Shown in pieces: positions 33,262 through 44,900 of a stretch of 64,000 nt of DNA. Positions within the stretch are counted from its first letter, which is position 1. Each line of letters opens with the position of its first letter. Origin of the DNA: Amoebophrya sp. A120 (lineage: Eukaryota > Sar > Dinophyceae > Syndiniales > Amoebophryaceae); NCBI GenBank assembly GCA_905178155.1, contig CAJINV010000003.1, positions 10,175,979-10,239,978 on the forward strand, given 5' to 3'. The notes beneath the pieces were generated by a model, which searched no databases, was not told the origin of the DNA, and saw nothing but the letters and a program-made list of their open reading frames with translations. The translations under genes and the position numbers were made by a program.

Positions 33262-35544
33262 ATGGTTAGGGTTGTCGAGGAGATTCTCATTCGAGCCGAG
33301 GATGATGTTCGTTTTTCATCCCCCATGGAAGGTAGACCGATCATTGGTGGCGCCTGTGCGCAACATGATAAACGTTCGACTGCAGTGAAGATTCAAGATG
33401 GTTATGTCCTTTCGAACAGCGTGGCAAAGCACCTACTCGCGCAAGCCTTCCCCGATTGTCAGGAGAAACAGCTACAGGGGCACGTTGAGGATGCCTCGGT
33501 GGTGCGGAAAATGGGTGCTGCCGCTGGTTACGGCGAAATTCCCTTCGCCTCCGCCGCAAAGCTACTCCGCCGGCTCGAGTTGACAAAAGAAGATACGTTT
33601 TTCGATTTGGGCAGTGGGGTAGGAAAATTCTGTCTTCAGGCATTCCTGGCACAGAAGGTCGGATCTATTGTCGGCGTCGAGATGGGGCCAACGCGACATG
33701 GCGCTGCAATCGCCGGACGCCAGGCACTTGCAGAGTTGCTCTCTTCACTCGATGCGCAGCTGGATGCCGGTTTTTGTGCTGGTGGGGTACAGGTGCTCGG
33801 TGGACGACCTTCAACCAATTCCAATTTTTTGCAGCAAAAAGGTCTCGGAGCAGACCATTGTCGTCGGTCCGCTGCCATGCAGTCCCAAAAACTTTGACTT
33901 CGACGTTGCCCTGATAGACGGCAGATGGACTGTCGTAATGCCACACGCGGATCCCCAAGCTCCGTGTCGTAAAATCGCGACAAGACCAGAGGCAGGGTCG
34001 GCAAAATCATCGACTTGTTTCGCAATGGACAGCAATCACGCAGCTGAATGCGCGACAAAACCAAAAGACGTCGAGGCGGAACAGCGTACGTCCCTTTGGC
34101 AGCGGCAGAACTCATACGTGTTTCGCCGAATGAGTCGCAGGCTGCTGAGTGGCGGCGTCGACTTTCGATGTGTCGACATGCATTGTGCAAACTTGCGTGC
34201 GGCCACTGTTATCTACTGTGCCTCGGTTCTGTTTTCAGACCAGTTCCTACTCAGTCTGCTTGCGAAGCTATCGCGCGAAGCCACAAGCTTGCGGTGGTTG
34301 CTCACGCTGAGTCGTCTGCCGGAGGGACAATCGTGTGAGAGAAATACCAGCAGTACGGATGAAAGGGACGGCACGGAGAATGGCATGGTGCTGCTGTCAG
34401 CTGCGCCGCGTGTCGCGGCTCAGGCAACTGCGGGACGTCCCCAAAGTAGTAGGGCCTTCGGGCATCAATCGGCCGGTTACGACTGGACGATCCCCATCTC
34501 GAATGCGATTAATACGAGCTCCTCGGAGACTAGTTCTTATCGATCCATAGACGATTCAAAATCGCAAACCGATTTGTATTCAATTTTCCTCGGAGTCTAG
34601 CTGTTTAAGCTTCTTCGGAAGCTCGATGATAAGATGCGCCGCGTCTAGTTAGCTCGAGTCCTCGGATTCTATACTGTAACGGGCCTTCGGGCATCAGTCG
34701 GCCGGTTACGACTGGACGATCCCCATCTCGAATGCGATTAATACGAGCTCCTCGGAGACTAGTTCTTATCGATCCATAGACGATTCAAAATCGCAAACCG
34801 ATTTGTATTCAATTCTCCTCGGAGTCTAGCTGTTTAAGCTTCTTCGGCAGCTCGATGATAAGATGCGCCGCGTCTAGTTAGCTCGAGTCCTCGGATTCTA
34901 TACTGTAACGGGCCTTCGGGCATCAATCGGCCGGTTACGACTGGACGATCCCCATCTCGAAGGGTTCCGCAGCCACTCTGCAGCGTGCGCGAAGCATTGC
35001 CGCGGCGAGTAAATACGAAGTGCGGAAAAGCGAATCCATACAAAAAATAGACTGTGGAGGCCAGTCGCGCAGCAGTTGCAACAACGCGGCGCCTGCTCAA
35101 CAGTCTGAAGCCGCAAGCAGAACAACAACAACAAGCGGAGGCAACGGCTCGGCGATGCGTAAAGAAAGTGGCTTGATCGAGGACGGCGCAACAACTCCTA
35201 GTACCCCCGGCATTACGTCTAGGGAAAGCGAAGGCGCGCACGATTTTTTAGCCGGGATGCGTGCGAGACTTAACAGAGCTGTGTATTCCAAGAATAAAGG
35301 CGCTTCTTGTACTACCGCCCTACCCAGCAAACGCAGACTATACAAGAGCTCAGGTACAGCATCGGAGATGCCAAAAGCCAAGGACTTCCGGGTCCTGCCG
35401 TTTGATCCACCAGCTGCGCGAGGGACCAATGACCAATCCCGGAGTACGATGGTGCTAACCCTTGTGGAAATTTGGAACCTTCCGCAGTCATGGACCGAAT
35501 CCGGAACTGTTTTCCTTTACCGATGCCACCGAGTAGAGTCCTGA
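33262..35544 (+). CDS. DOT1-like class I SAM methyltransferase, three exons
   Basis: Exon 1 33262-33786 encodes YGEI (residues 90-93), DLGSGVGK (115-122, motif I) and GVEM (motif II acidic end), the order found in DOT1-family lysine methyltransferases. The frame then shifts; a 67-bp GT..AG intron (33787-33853) restores it. Exon 2 carries FDFDVALIDGRW and ATVIYCASVLFSD, equivalent to the 'W..A.VVY..S..FSD' strand/motif of DOT1 folds, followed by LRWLLTLSRLP. After an exact 458-bp insertion (two 229-bp units) the frame resumes and ends with VEIWNLPQSWTESGTVFLYR, which resembles the last beta strands of the fold. Excising 458 bp gives 585 residues. DOT1 methylates H3K79; substrate here is unknown. 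The long linker between motifs II and IV is unusual. Confidence 0.7.
34452..34961. repeat. 229-bp tandem duplication (two full units plus 52 bp)
   Basis: Units start at 34452, 34681 and 34910 with GGGCCTTCGGGCATCA; the first two are nearly identical over 229 bp, the third stops after 52 bp. Unit 1 contains AGCTTCTTCGGAAGCT, a 6-bp stem with TTCG loop. The coding frame of the host gene enters unit 1 and leaves unit 3 in the same register. Confidence 0.95.
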
Positions 35545-36800
35545 AATCAATGCTACCGAAGGAAGTTTTATTGGGCAAGGAGGAAAGCGAACGCTTTTTT
35601 TTGCTCGTATCTATGCGTGACTAAGTTTACTACTTGCCAGACCGTACTCCGACCACACTTTTTCCGTCGTGCACCGTCGGTTCTGCTCCGCGCTATGACT
35701 TCACCGATAGAATAGAGCAACGTGTTCCATATCCATTGATTCAAAAAGAAAAAGGAAATCGCTCCTTGGCAAATTCGGTGTGCGTTTGCCTAAAGCTTCT
35801 CTTGCCTTTCGGTCGTACAAGTGCTGTACGAGATGATTTCTGTATAACAATATAAATTGCGGCTCGGTGTCGATCCTCCTTCACGTTCTTGTTCTTAAAA
35901 TACAGACGCACAGGGAGAGTCGACATGTTGTTAGATCGGTCGCTTAGTGACAGTACATATACAGCCTGCTTCTCAGTCGTTACATGAACAGCTGTTGCAT
36001 TTGATTTCTTCGTCTTTTCCTTGCAGCGTGATGCAACGAAAAAAGGAAACGAAAAACCAAAAGCACAATAAAGATTAAAGACACGCACAGGGCTTCGAGT
36101 AGTTCGGCCTTGTTGCATTCCGAATTCTGCCTGGCGAGCCGTCGCAGACCTACGCAGCGTGCGAAGGCGCGGCCTGATCATTCCGATGGTGGCAGGGCCC
36201 CTCCTGGATGACTGACAAAACAGCAAGAAGAACGCAGCAGATGTCCATGTAGCGTTTTGGCCATAGATAGGCAAGAAATACGTACATTATAAACCAAAGA
36301 CAAGTTACAAAAATAGAACGCAAAGAAGTCGGTTTGCGCAAACCACACGAAAATATCGGTACGAGCTTGTGCCTTCACTCGGTGTTGTGCTTGAACTTGA
36401 GAACTTCTTTTTTTCGGTTTCGTATTTGAGAAAAAATGTAGTACAAGCCGCCGCTCGATGTGCCCCTGATCTCTATGTGAAAAAGCGTAAGCTTTGTTGT
36501 CCATATCTTCTGTATCTACTGAGCAGTTTCCACTCCCAGTGATTTACTTAATTATTTGCTCTTCACATCCATATACGTCTTTTTCTTTACCACTTTCATC
36601 TCCTTTACCACTTTCATCTTTACTTCGTTTCGAGGCATTCACAAAAAAACTCTAGTGTGTTTATTAATCACGAGCAGTGCGAGCCGCGCCAGTTTTGCTT
36701 GTAGAGAAGTACGTTTGAACCCATTTCCATTTCGCTATAATTTCGGAAACAATGAAGACAAACGAAAGGGCTAATGCGAGCGCTCCGAAGTACTAGTTGC
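35545..36800. other. spacer
   Basis: No gene recognised; A/T-richer than the rest, with CTTTACCACTTTCATCT repeated at about 36587-36618. A TATAAAA box lies at 36801-36807, 35 bases before the next ATG, and could be a promoter element. Confidence 0.4.
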
Positions 36801-36835
36801 TATAAAATACAAACACAACGTTGCGCCGACCCGTG

Positions 36836-37206
36836 ATGGCGCGCGTCGCTGAAGGAGAGGATGAGGGGCACTTTATGACCCCAACCAAAGCAACCAACAA
36901 GAAGCTGAACTCCCTCAGGCTTGAAGGCGAGGCCGTGGTTCCCTTGGTGGAGGCCGGCGCCGGCGGCGATGACGATGACACCCCCATCAGCCCGGAGTCC
37001 GTCGCATTGCTGGAGAGGCGGAAGAACCGCCCGCCGGGGTGCACGCGTCCCGAGCTCCGAAAGCCGAAGCCCGGGCTGGCCACCCGGGACGGGTGGGTTC
37101 GATACATGGACCGGTACCTTGCGGGCACGCCCGCCAGTTGCGGGAAGACGGGATTCACGTTCCCCACCCTCGGGAAAGCAAAGCAAGCGGCAGCGAACTA
37201 TCCTAG
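36836..37206 (+). CDS. first exon of an unidentified gene
   Basis: ATG 36836 opens a frame of protein-like composition: an acidic, Gly-rich part (EAGAGGDDDDTPISPESV), a basic Pro part (RRKNRPPGCTRPELRKPKPG) and DGWVRYMDRYLAGTPASCG. It can end at a good GTAAAA donor (37207), exon end in phase 2, or simply stop at 37208-37210 after 124 codons. No family recognised. The exon at 38221 may belong to the same gene, but the phases do not join directly. Confidence 0.45.
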
Positions 37207-37210
37207 GTAA

Positions 37211-38220
37211 AAACGTCCCCACCGCCACCCTTTGCAGCGCTAACACCATGGGAAATCTGCTAGACCACAGATGGATAAGCCTTGGCTGTTGCGCATGACA
37301 AGCCTGTGCAGCCCGGAGTGTAGTCTTGTTTGGGTAGTGCTGTCGCATCACACATTGATCTTCAGACTCTGAGCTCTAGGCCATAATGCCAAACCATATG
37401 TCTGTGAATTTCAAAATACGAACACCATTACATTAGAAAATGCACTCCATGGGGCTGCGCATGGGAGACATCCTGGGCGTGCAGATTTGCACGAAAAATG
37501 TCTTGATGCAGCTGAGGTGTATTGCCTTTGCCCTTAGAAAGAAAAGCCTCATTCGTACCCTCCCACCTCCAGACGGAAGGTCTAAACCGCAGCGCCGTCT
37601 TGCGCTTGTTGCTTTTGGCCTTTGATTGTGTATGCAGCTGCATAAAAGTGGGGGAGTTGCCTCAGATACCAGTATTCTGCTTGGTGCTGTTGATTACCTG
37701 GATTTCTCCCTGCGTCGTGTTCTTGTATGTTTTTTGGACGAGTTATGTGTTTTTGCAACCACGCACCTGCACCTCCTAGCCCGAGGGGGTGCGGGTGCCC
37801 GAAGTGAAAAATGTCGGATGTTGGATCAGCTGGCGTGATATGTTGGCTCAGAAGATGAAGGGGGCTTGAAAACAAGTATGTCTCGCAACCCTCCTAGCTT
37901 ACTATACTTAGTTTCATTCAGCCGATCTGTTTTGCATACGAAAGTCGGCAACTCGCGTTTAGGCCTTGACCTTCTAGGGTGTGTTTGTCGTAACTCATGA
38001 TTTTACTAGAGACCACGCAGCGCATGATCTACTAGCCCGCTGGCGTGCGGGACCCCGGAAAAAAAGCTGACTGCGAGAACAGTAGGCTAGTGGCCACCGG
38101 GTGATGATGCTGGCGATCATAGCGCCTCAGCGTCCGCTTGACTCACCTCCCCTGCGCGTCAAACTATCTGCGGCCATGGTGCACATTGGGCGGCAAAGTG
38201 TGTTGCATTTCCTTTAGCAG
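37211..38220. other. probable intron or spacer
   Basis: No convincing exon. Short frames at 37440-37625 and 37522-37779 lack support from motifs or matched splice sites. Confidence 0.35.
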
Positions 38221-38326
38221 GACAAAAAATTTGGGGTGGGGATGTATTTACTGAGGATGCGAATCATCCGGACTGCTACGGCATCACGCAGGTGTCAGAG
38301 CGCGAGTTCGAGCTCCGGGCCAGCGC
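38221..38326 (+). CDS. internal exon of an unidentified gene
   Basis: Preceded by TTTCCTTTAGCAG and able to end at GTATGAG, this 106-nt stretch encodes KIWGGDVFTEDANHPDCYG and TQVSEREFELRAS, compositionally like a globular domain. Incoming phase 1, outgoing phase 2. Neighbouring exons are not identified. Confidence 0.4.
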
Positions 38327-38689
38327 GTATGAGAGTGCACTGCTCTCCCTCCCCCTCATTTGTATGGCATGAACAACATTCATTGCAACCACCAACACAC
38401 GTGGAGCCTGTGCTTGACAAGTTCATGTGCCGAATGTACTTAGATATATTGTTTCGGCTTCCGAAATTTGGTGTAATGCAACAAATGCCAGCTGCTTTGC
38501 ATAAGATAAGGATTAATTATGATTAAGATTAAGACGAAGACAGCAAGACCAGCAACTGCGTTTGGGATTTTGCATTACAAACAAGGTCAGGGCACGGGGG
38601 CCAACGACCTTCCCGCCCTTTGCAGGACGGGGCGCACGTAGATACGTGGACAGCACGCCAGAAATTTCAAAACTTTGCGCTATACTGAA

Positions 38690-39290
38690 AGCAAGAGGCC
38701 GGGCACAGAGTCCCCGCGCTGACCTATGGCTTTTGCGCCTGGGCCGTACGGCTCCCGGGAGTCGCGCGCGTCCATCCAGCTGGCCCCTAGGTCATGACGC
38801 GGGGACACAGTCCCCGCGCTGACCTAGGGCTTTTGCCCCGGGGCCGCGTTCGGGAAGCGCTTCCTTGCAGCTGGCCCCTAGGTCGTGGCGCGGGGACAGA
38901 GTCCCCGCCCGGACCTAGGGCTTTTGCCCCGGCCGGGGCCGCGCGCTGCCCGGGAAGCGCTCAAAGCTAGGTAGCCCCTAGGTCATGGCGCGGGGACAGA
39001 GTCCCCGCGCTGACCTAGGGCCTTTGCCCCTGGGCCGTGCGGTGTCCGGGCAGGGCCCGCGACAGGCTACGTAGCCTCTTCGTCATGTGGCGACGCTCGT
39101 CGGGACTGGGCCCCCCCGCTGACCTAGCGCTTTTGCGCCCGGGCCGTGGGGTGGTCCCTCCGGGATGCAGACGCCCAAAGCTCACCCCCCGGTCATGGCT
39201 CGGGCACCCACAGACAGAGCCCTCGCGTTGGCCTTGGGCACTTGCCCGGCCGGCCGCGGGCCTTGCCTGCGGTGCCCGGGAAGCGCTCCC
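38690..39290. repeat. ~100-bp tandem array of hairpins
   Basis: Five or six units of 95-103 bp. Each has the arrangement CCCCTAGGTCATGGCGCGGGGA-CAGAG-TCCCCGCGCTGACCTAGGG: near-perfect arms of about 20 bp around a 5-base loop, followed by CTTTTGCCCCGGGGCC and CCGGGAAGCGCT. Loops lie near 38708, 38806, 38898, 39000 and 39105. The second half decays after 39130. Confidence 0.85.
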
Positions 39291-39879
39291 ACCAAATCAA
39301 ATGCTTGGACATGCATGGCGCCACCGGTGGGGCCCATGCCCAGACGGGGGCGGGACCGCCTACAGGGCGGGCTCGGGGCCTCCGCCTCCTGGAATGCCTG
39401 CGCGCCCGTCGCTCTCTGTGCCCGCGTGTTTGCGCCCAGCGGGCCCACTGTTGTGCTTGGTCTGGAATAAATAAAAGCCGACGCGCCCGGCGTGCCTGCT
39501 TGGTCTGGGTGGTGGCGAGTATGAATAGAATAAAAGCAGCCCCCGGCGGCCCTGCTTCGCTTCCGTGTTAGTTATATGCTACCTTTGCAGAAAAATGCAG
39601 GGCCCATAGATACGCGCCCACCTTTCTCAGCCGGGCGCGCGCTTGTTTTGTTGTCGCAGAAAAGGCACCCGCGTGGGGCCCGGTAGGTCGGCGCGCCCGG
39701 AATGCCTATGCACGGGGCACAGACACCAGCAGCAAACACACCCAAAGGCACGGCGGCGGGTGGCTTCGCGGGGTCCACCCCCTCGAGTGGGCCTGCTGCT
39801 CTGTGTTGACACTCATTGGCGGCCGAAAACGCCCGGGGTCCGTCGGTTCGGGGAAGTGTCCGGCCTTTTCCCCGCGGTG
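39291..39879. other. no gene recognised
   Basis: GC-rich continuation between two arrays. Overlapping frames on both strands without recognisable motifs; I see no RNA gene. Confidence 0.4.
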
Positions 39880-40215
39880 TGTTCGGAAGTGTGCCCCGGG
39901 GTGTGCCTGGGGTGTTTCGGGGGTGTGGGCCGGGGGTCTGCCTGGGGTATGTCGGGGGTGTGTCGGGGGTGTGTCGGGGGTGTGTCTGGGGTGTGTCCGG
40001 GGTGTGTTCGGGGTGTGGGCTGCAAATTGCAAATCACGACGCTAGGCAGCCACTTTGCATACCCCAGAACACACCCCAAAGCTTCAGCAATTCTTGTCGG
40101 GGGGGGGTGTGTCGGGGGTGTGTCTGGGGTATGTTTTGGGGTGTGGCCTGCAAATTACGAATCCCGATGCTATACAGCCACTTTGCATACCCCAGAACAT
40201 ACCCCCAAGCTTCAA
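39880..40215. repeat. G-rich GGGGTGTGTC array and flanking 50-bp duplication
   Basis: About twelve units of 10-13 bp (GGGGTGTGTC, GGGGTGTGGGC) at 39885-40022 and a shorter run at 40098-40146. Each run is followed by a copy of CAGCCACTTTGCATACCCCA (40048 and 40175), so the whole unit of G-rich run plus tail is duplicated. The G-rich strand has quadruplex potential. Confidence 0.8.
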
Positions 40216-40573
40216 AAGTTCTGGTTTGCTGCAGTCTAAATAGTAATGTTGAGGGTTAGTAAGAGTTGTGCACTCTCATAGCCCGGACCTGCTCTACTCG
40301 GACACCGAGGAAATATCGTGGGTGTGGCTGACCAGCTAACAGAATGAAAAATCCCCCCTCCCCATATTCAGAGGGAAATTTGTGATGCACGGTCTGTGTA
40401 CCTGTACACAAATCAGCTTTTTGCTGCATTGTAATACTGCAGGCAGATCGATCCTAAGACTGTGTAAGCAGGAGTATTTTGTATGGGCCCTTAGCATGGT
40501 AGAGACCCGTTCTGCGGGCTGAATTGCATTACAGCATAATGCGGCGGACTCTCTTGATTTGCTTTCCTGCAAG

Positions 40574-40790
40574 GCAGACGCGATTTGTGGCCACGGATCA
40601 GCATCGACGACGCTGCGCGTGGAAAGCGGAAGCTCGGCGCGTCGGATGAGGGACCCCCGATGCCGGGCCTCGGCATTTGCCTTCTTACAAGACAGAAATA
40701 ATTTGTGCCCACAAGAAATCTGGCTCGGCGTGTGCGTGTCGGATGAGGGATCCCCTATGGGTCCCTACCCTCGACCCCCTGCACAGCAAT
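40574..40790 (+). CDS. coding-like duplicated segment, unresolved
   Basis: Two diverged copies of about 100 bp, each starting after an ACAAG or GCAAG acceptor-like box and each containing GTCGGATGAGGGA-CCCC. In matching frames they read DLWPRISIDDAARGKRK..GASDEGPPMPG and LCPQEIWLGVCVSDEGSPMG. The second ends at a GTGAGT donor (40791). The two frames differ by one and no GT lies between them, so they are not one continuous exon. Duplicated exon or a repeat that mimics one. Confidence 0.25.
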
Positions 40791-41164
40791 GTGAGTCTTA
40801 GTAATTTACTTGCTGCTCCCTACTGCTATGCATGTTTTTGTTTTACTTTTGTATGATTTAGATTTGGCGCCAAGCTGAAAATTTGCGTGACTTCGTGAAA
40901 ACAGAAAAATTGCGGCACCCGTCGTATTTCGTGAAAAAAAAGTATAGAAAAAAAAAGGATCTACGCCTCTCGTCACGTGAAAGATATGTTACAACCAAGA
41001 ATGCGCTTCGTCTTCGTCGCGTCAACATGTTAGATGGTAAGTAGATTCGTGCACTTCTACGCTGCCGCCCAAAGCCGCTCCCTCCTTCCCCCTCGTGCAT
41101 TTGGCTCTACCCTTTTACCTTCTGTCTTCTAGCGCTAGGTTGCGAACCTCGCATGTCTTGCAGG

Positions 41165-41295
41165 GGCATATGTCCGTGGGGGTAGTCCTCGGTGTGGGTA
41201 GTTCTCGGTGTGAGTAGTTCTCGGTGTGGGTAGTTCTCGGTGTGGGTAGTTCTCGGTGTGGGTAGTCCTGAGAGGGTTACTCGGTGTGGGTAGAT
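41165..41295. repeat. 16-bp tandem array (GGTGTGGGTAGTTCTC)
   Basis: Seven copies of a 16-bp unit, GGTGTGGGTAGTTCTC, with small changes (GTGAGTAG, AGTCCTC). Many GTGAGTA or GTGGGTA sites could act as cryptic donors. Confidence 0.85.
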
Positions 41296-41480
41296 AAAAA
41301 CTGTGATGCTTTATTTGGGTCTAGGGATGTACTAGTTTAAGTTTTCGACTCAGCGGCCGACACAAGTATTCACTTTTTCATTAGGCGGGGTACGCATGAA
41401 CATGATGCGGTTACTTATCCGTTTTCGACCGGGCCGCATCCCCGGGACACGTGCAGCACGACCCCGCTAGCGCGTCCACT

Positions 41481-41681
41481 ATGCATGGGGCTGCGTCCTC
41501 CCCACCTGACACAAGAACTCCGGCCGTTACACGGCGCCGCGTTTCGTTGTCGCGAAGTTGCCCCTCCCTAACCACGTGGACACATAGTTTCATACGACGA
41601 CGGTTCGCGGACTTCGACCTGCTGCTGGCGACGGTATTCTTATTCTTTGCTCTTTTCGTTTACCTGAAGCTGAACCTGTAG
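41481..41681 (+). CDS. putative small tail-anchored protein
   Basis: ATG 41481 opens 66 codons: a Ser/Arg-rich basic part and a C-terminal hydrophobic helix (LLLATVFLFFALFVYL) followed by KLNL and a stop, the layout of a tail-anchored membrane protein. No family recognised; there is no independent support that it is expressed. It lies just upstream of the calpain-like gene. Confidence 0.25.
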   Translation: MHGAASSPPDTRTPAVTRRRVSLSRSCPSLTTWTHSFIRRRFADFDLLLATVFLFFALFVYLKLNL

Positions 41682-41939
41682 GAGCCGCATCCCCTCCTAG
41701 TTAGTTTCTCAACCCGATCTAGCAGTAGACTATGTGTGTGCCCGGTATTGAGGTCAGATGTGGTTTTTCATGCGACACCAATGCCCCCTCTTTGACTTTG
41801 ACCTGGCGGCACGGAGGACTCGTTGCATTTTTTGGGACCACGCAAATTCTAGCCTGCGAGGAGGGGGGAGCGAGCAAAAAAAACTGGCCTACGAATATCA
41901 GGAGGAAAACTGGCACGACTCAGCATGGCAAATTTTCAG

Positions 41940-44900
41940 AACGGGGAGGGGGGACTTTTCCTGACGATACCAGCCCGGCTTTCTCGGAAACGGACGGCGC
42001 GGAATTCCGTGCAAGCTGGGACGACCCGGAATTGGGTCCCGCCTATGCCATATGCACTGAAAATATTTATATTTATACCTGGGTCTGGAACTGGATCTGG
42101 AACAAAAGTGGAACCTGTATTGCTCCTCCACTTCTTTGCGTTCATCCTGTAAAGTCTAGATTGCATCACCGACAGGCAGAAGCGGGACCTCTTGCTCTTT
42201 TGTCATGCAAAAATATTTCATTATCATTTCATTTGTAATCAATGCGCTTGCGCATCCGCCCTAGACATGGCAAAATGAGGAAGAGGAAGCGTGGCTTTAG
42301 ATTTTGGCCCCGCTCGATCGCGCTCAAAAGAGTGCTCAAGCATGATCACCAATCAGCATCACAAGTTTCCACACTCAAATATATCTTTCTGCGTTTGATA
42401 CGCGACGCAATCCCGGCGAGAACTTCCCCGCCTGCTTGAAGCCGCACCAGGGCCCGAGTACTTTATCGAGGCGGACGCGAAACGTGAGACGGCGCTTGCG
42501 GACGAGCGCCAGCGGGTGGCCAACTTTGGCTCGGCGTTGCAAGAGGATCTGCTCGCTTACCGAGGTACAGGAACTACATTCTTGGCTCTGATAGAACGTG
42601 TTGCACTACGTACGAGATGAAGGAAAACTATATTGTATAAAGATTGCTTTTGCTTTAAAATGGTTATGGTAGTAAAGGATAGTCTTATGCTAGAGATGGT
42701 GAGCCGGAGCGTGAGTGTGGCGCTGTGTCTATCATTGAGTAAAGGGCGCTGTGCCACTTTCAGTACACTTCGGCGTAGACCGTCTTCGATGTCAGCTGTA
42801 CCAATACACAGGAGGCTGATCGTCCTTGCGTTTTCATTAAAAATTCATCACACAACAGACCTGCCCGCTTCCTCAGCGGTATACGTCGAATCCGAGTTGC
42901 GGCGAGTGCAGGGGATTTACAACCTGCAGAGTGGGGAAAAAAACGGGTGTCCTGTATACACGAAGCCGGATAGCACGGAGGCGTTGTTTTTCGACGGTTT
43001 TCAGTGGGTGATCAAGGCCGAGCTGGAGGACGTGAAAGCTCCTCTCATTTTTGGGCCAGAAGTGGAGCTGCTGAAGGAGACGGTGCGGCTATCAGGTTGC
43101 CAGCGCCCTCATATCCCGGATGATTGAAGTCTCATCAAGTCTTGGCGCTGCAAAGTTTGCAAGTGGGCAAGCTTTCTTGTTTGTTTCCATGCAAGGATCA
43201 TAGTCAACTGCTTGCTGGTGCCGACTCGTAGTTGTGTGGGCTCGCAGCGCAGGTCACTTCTAACAACTTTCGCCCTTGCTGGGCCTTTTTGCAACAGAAA
43301 AGTTGGCTAAATTTTTCTGCTTCGAGCGCGCTATTTTGCGTTGCTGGCATAAGCACATGCATATGTAAGCTGGAGAGTGTTTCGCAATACATATGATTAT
43401 CAATATGTTGCTCTCGCGTTTTTCATTTTCAGGTGCTCCCGATTTGAGCGGAGGACCCTCACCAATCTTGGTTTGCAGTTGCGGGGTCTGCTAAACAACA
43501 GAATTAAAATACACAAGCTCTCAGTTCTGGGATAGAGGTGCATGATGCCCACATGATAGTAGCCTAAGCCTTATCGACTGCAAAAAAAAAATGTCTGGGT
43601 CTGGGAGTATCCAGACATTTGTCATGCATTTGTTGGATCTTCAAGTTCAAGAGAAGAAAGTTTGGAATGCACGCAGAGCACGACAAGATCCGCGGAGGCT
43701 TCTCCATGTCCATGTCTTCTTCTTTGTCTAGCCTGCATGTGCATGAGAAGCAGCGTCTTGGAGGAACAAAAAGCGCAGCGCGCCTTATGCTGACAATGCA
43801 AGGCAGATTTTTCTTTTTGTCTATAGTTCTGTCTAAATTCAGCATCACAAACACAAGTTGCAATCTTCCAAACCCGGACCTATTTGCAATGTATAAGGCC
43901 GGGCAGGACGAGAGACCGATGCAGAAGTACGTCCCGAAAGTTATAGCGCGCGCAGGTGATATCGATATGGGAGTGTTAGGATCGAAATCGACAAAGATGG
44001 CCTGGTTTGCAATGCAAGCATAAACTCAATACTAGCGGGGCCCCAGTTTATTTCTAAGTGGCGCATGATAAATTTTGGGAGCACCTAGATCCAGCCAGTC
44101 ACCGCGCTGTTCATCTGGGCAAGGAAAGTTTTTTTTTGCTCCTTCGCAGTCCTACTGCCAAGCAACCCCAAAGAGGCTTACAATCTGCCTCAGCTGCCTG
44201 CTTTCCAATACAGGCGATTTGTGCCTTGCGCTGGCTTTGTGCATTATGACAAACTGTCTCAACTGTGTCAATTTCGAACCTGACCCCTCCATAGCCGTTA
44301 CGATCTCGACTGTACTTCCATATTCGTCTATTGCTATTCCTATTGTAAATTTGTACAAAAACTGTATCCATTTGAATCTTAAAGATGCCCGACGAGCGGC
44401 CATCCCTCCATCACTACTCGCTTGAATTCGCGAACTCGTATCGAAATCGGCTTCACGTTTTCTGGCAGAGGGCGTGCTCTTGTTTTCTTTTCATTTGCCT
44501 CATCGTCATCTTGGTCCTGCGTTACAATTACAAACTTACGTCTTCGGCATGCATGGTAACAGCTGAGATCATAGTAACACCTGACCACGCAATAGAAATC
44601 CGGAACCCCATCCAGCTAGGCATTTGGGCCGGGGATCTTGGGCGCAACACACGTGTAAGCGACCTGGAACGGTACCAGATGCCAAACGAGCTCGAGGGGG
44701 ACAAGTGGGTAGACCCAGTGTTTCCCCCCGTCGGCGACTCCCTGGGCGTGACGCTCAAGCTATTCTGCAGAAAAGCACATCCAAGTCTGTTTGTAGTTTT
44801 GTCAGAGATGATAGAAAGATAGATCTTCGACGTCATCTTGTGTGCGGTTGTTCAGCATGACATAGATATTTATTGCGCCGCCCTACTAGTTCTTGCCAGC

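Noticed and set aside
33854..34600. Frame shift in the methyltransferase gene read as a pseudogene
   Set aside because: A 67-bp GT..AG intron (33787-33853) restores the frame and later motifs of the fold are present.
43898..44023. Continuation of the 43898 exon to its stop codon
   Set aside because: Ending at the GTGATA donor after 43955 gives the phase needed for the exon at 44563, which carries the calpain start.
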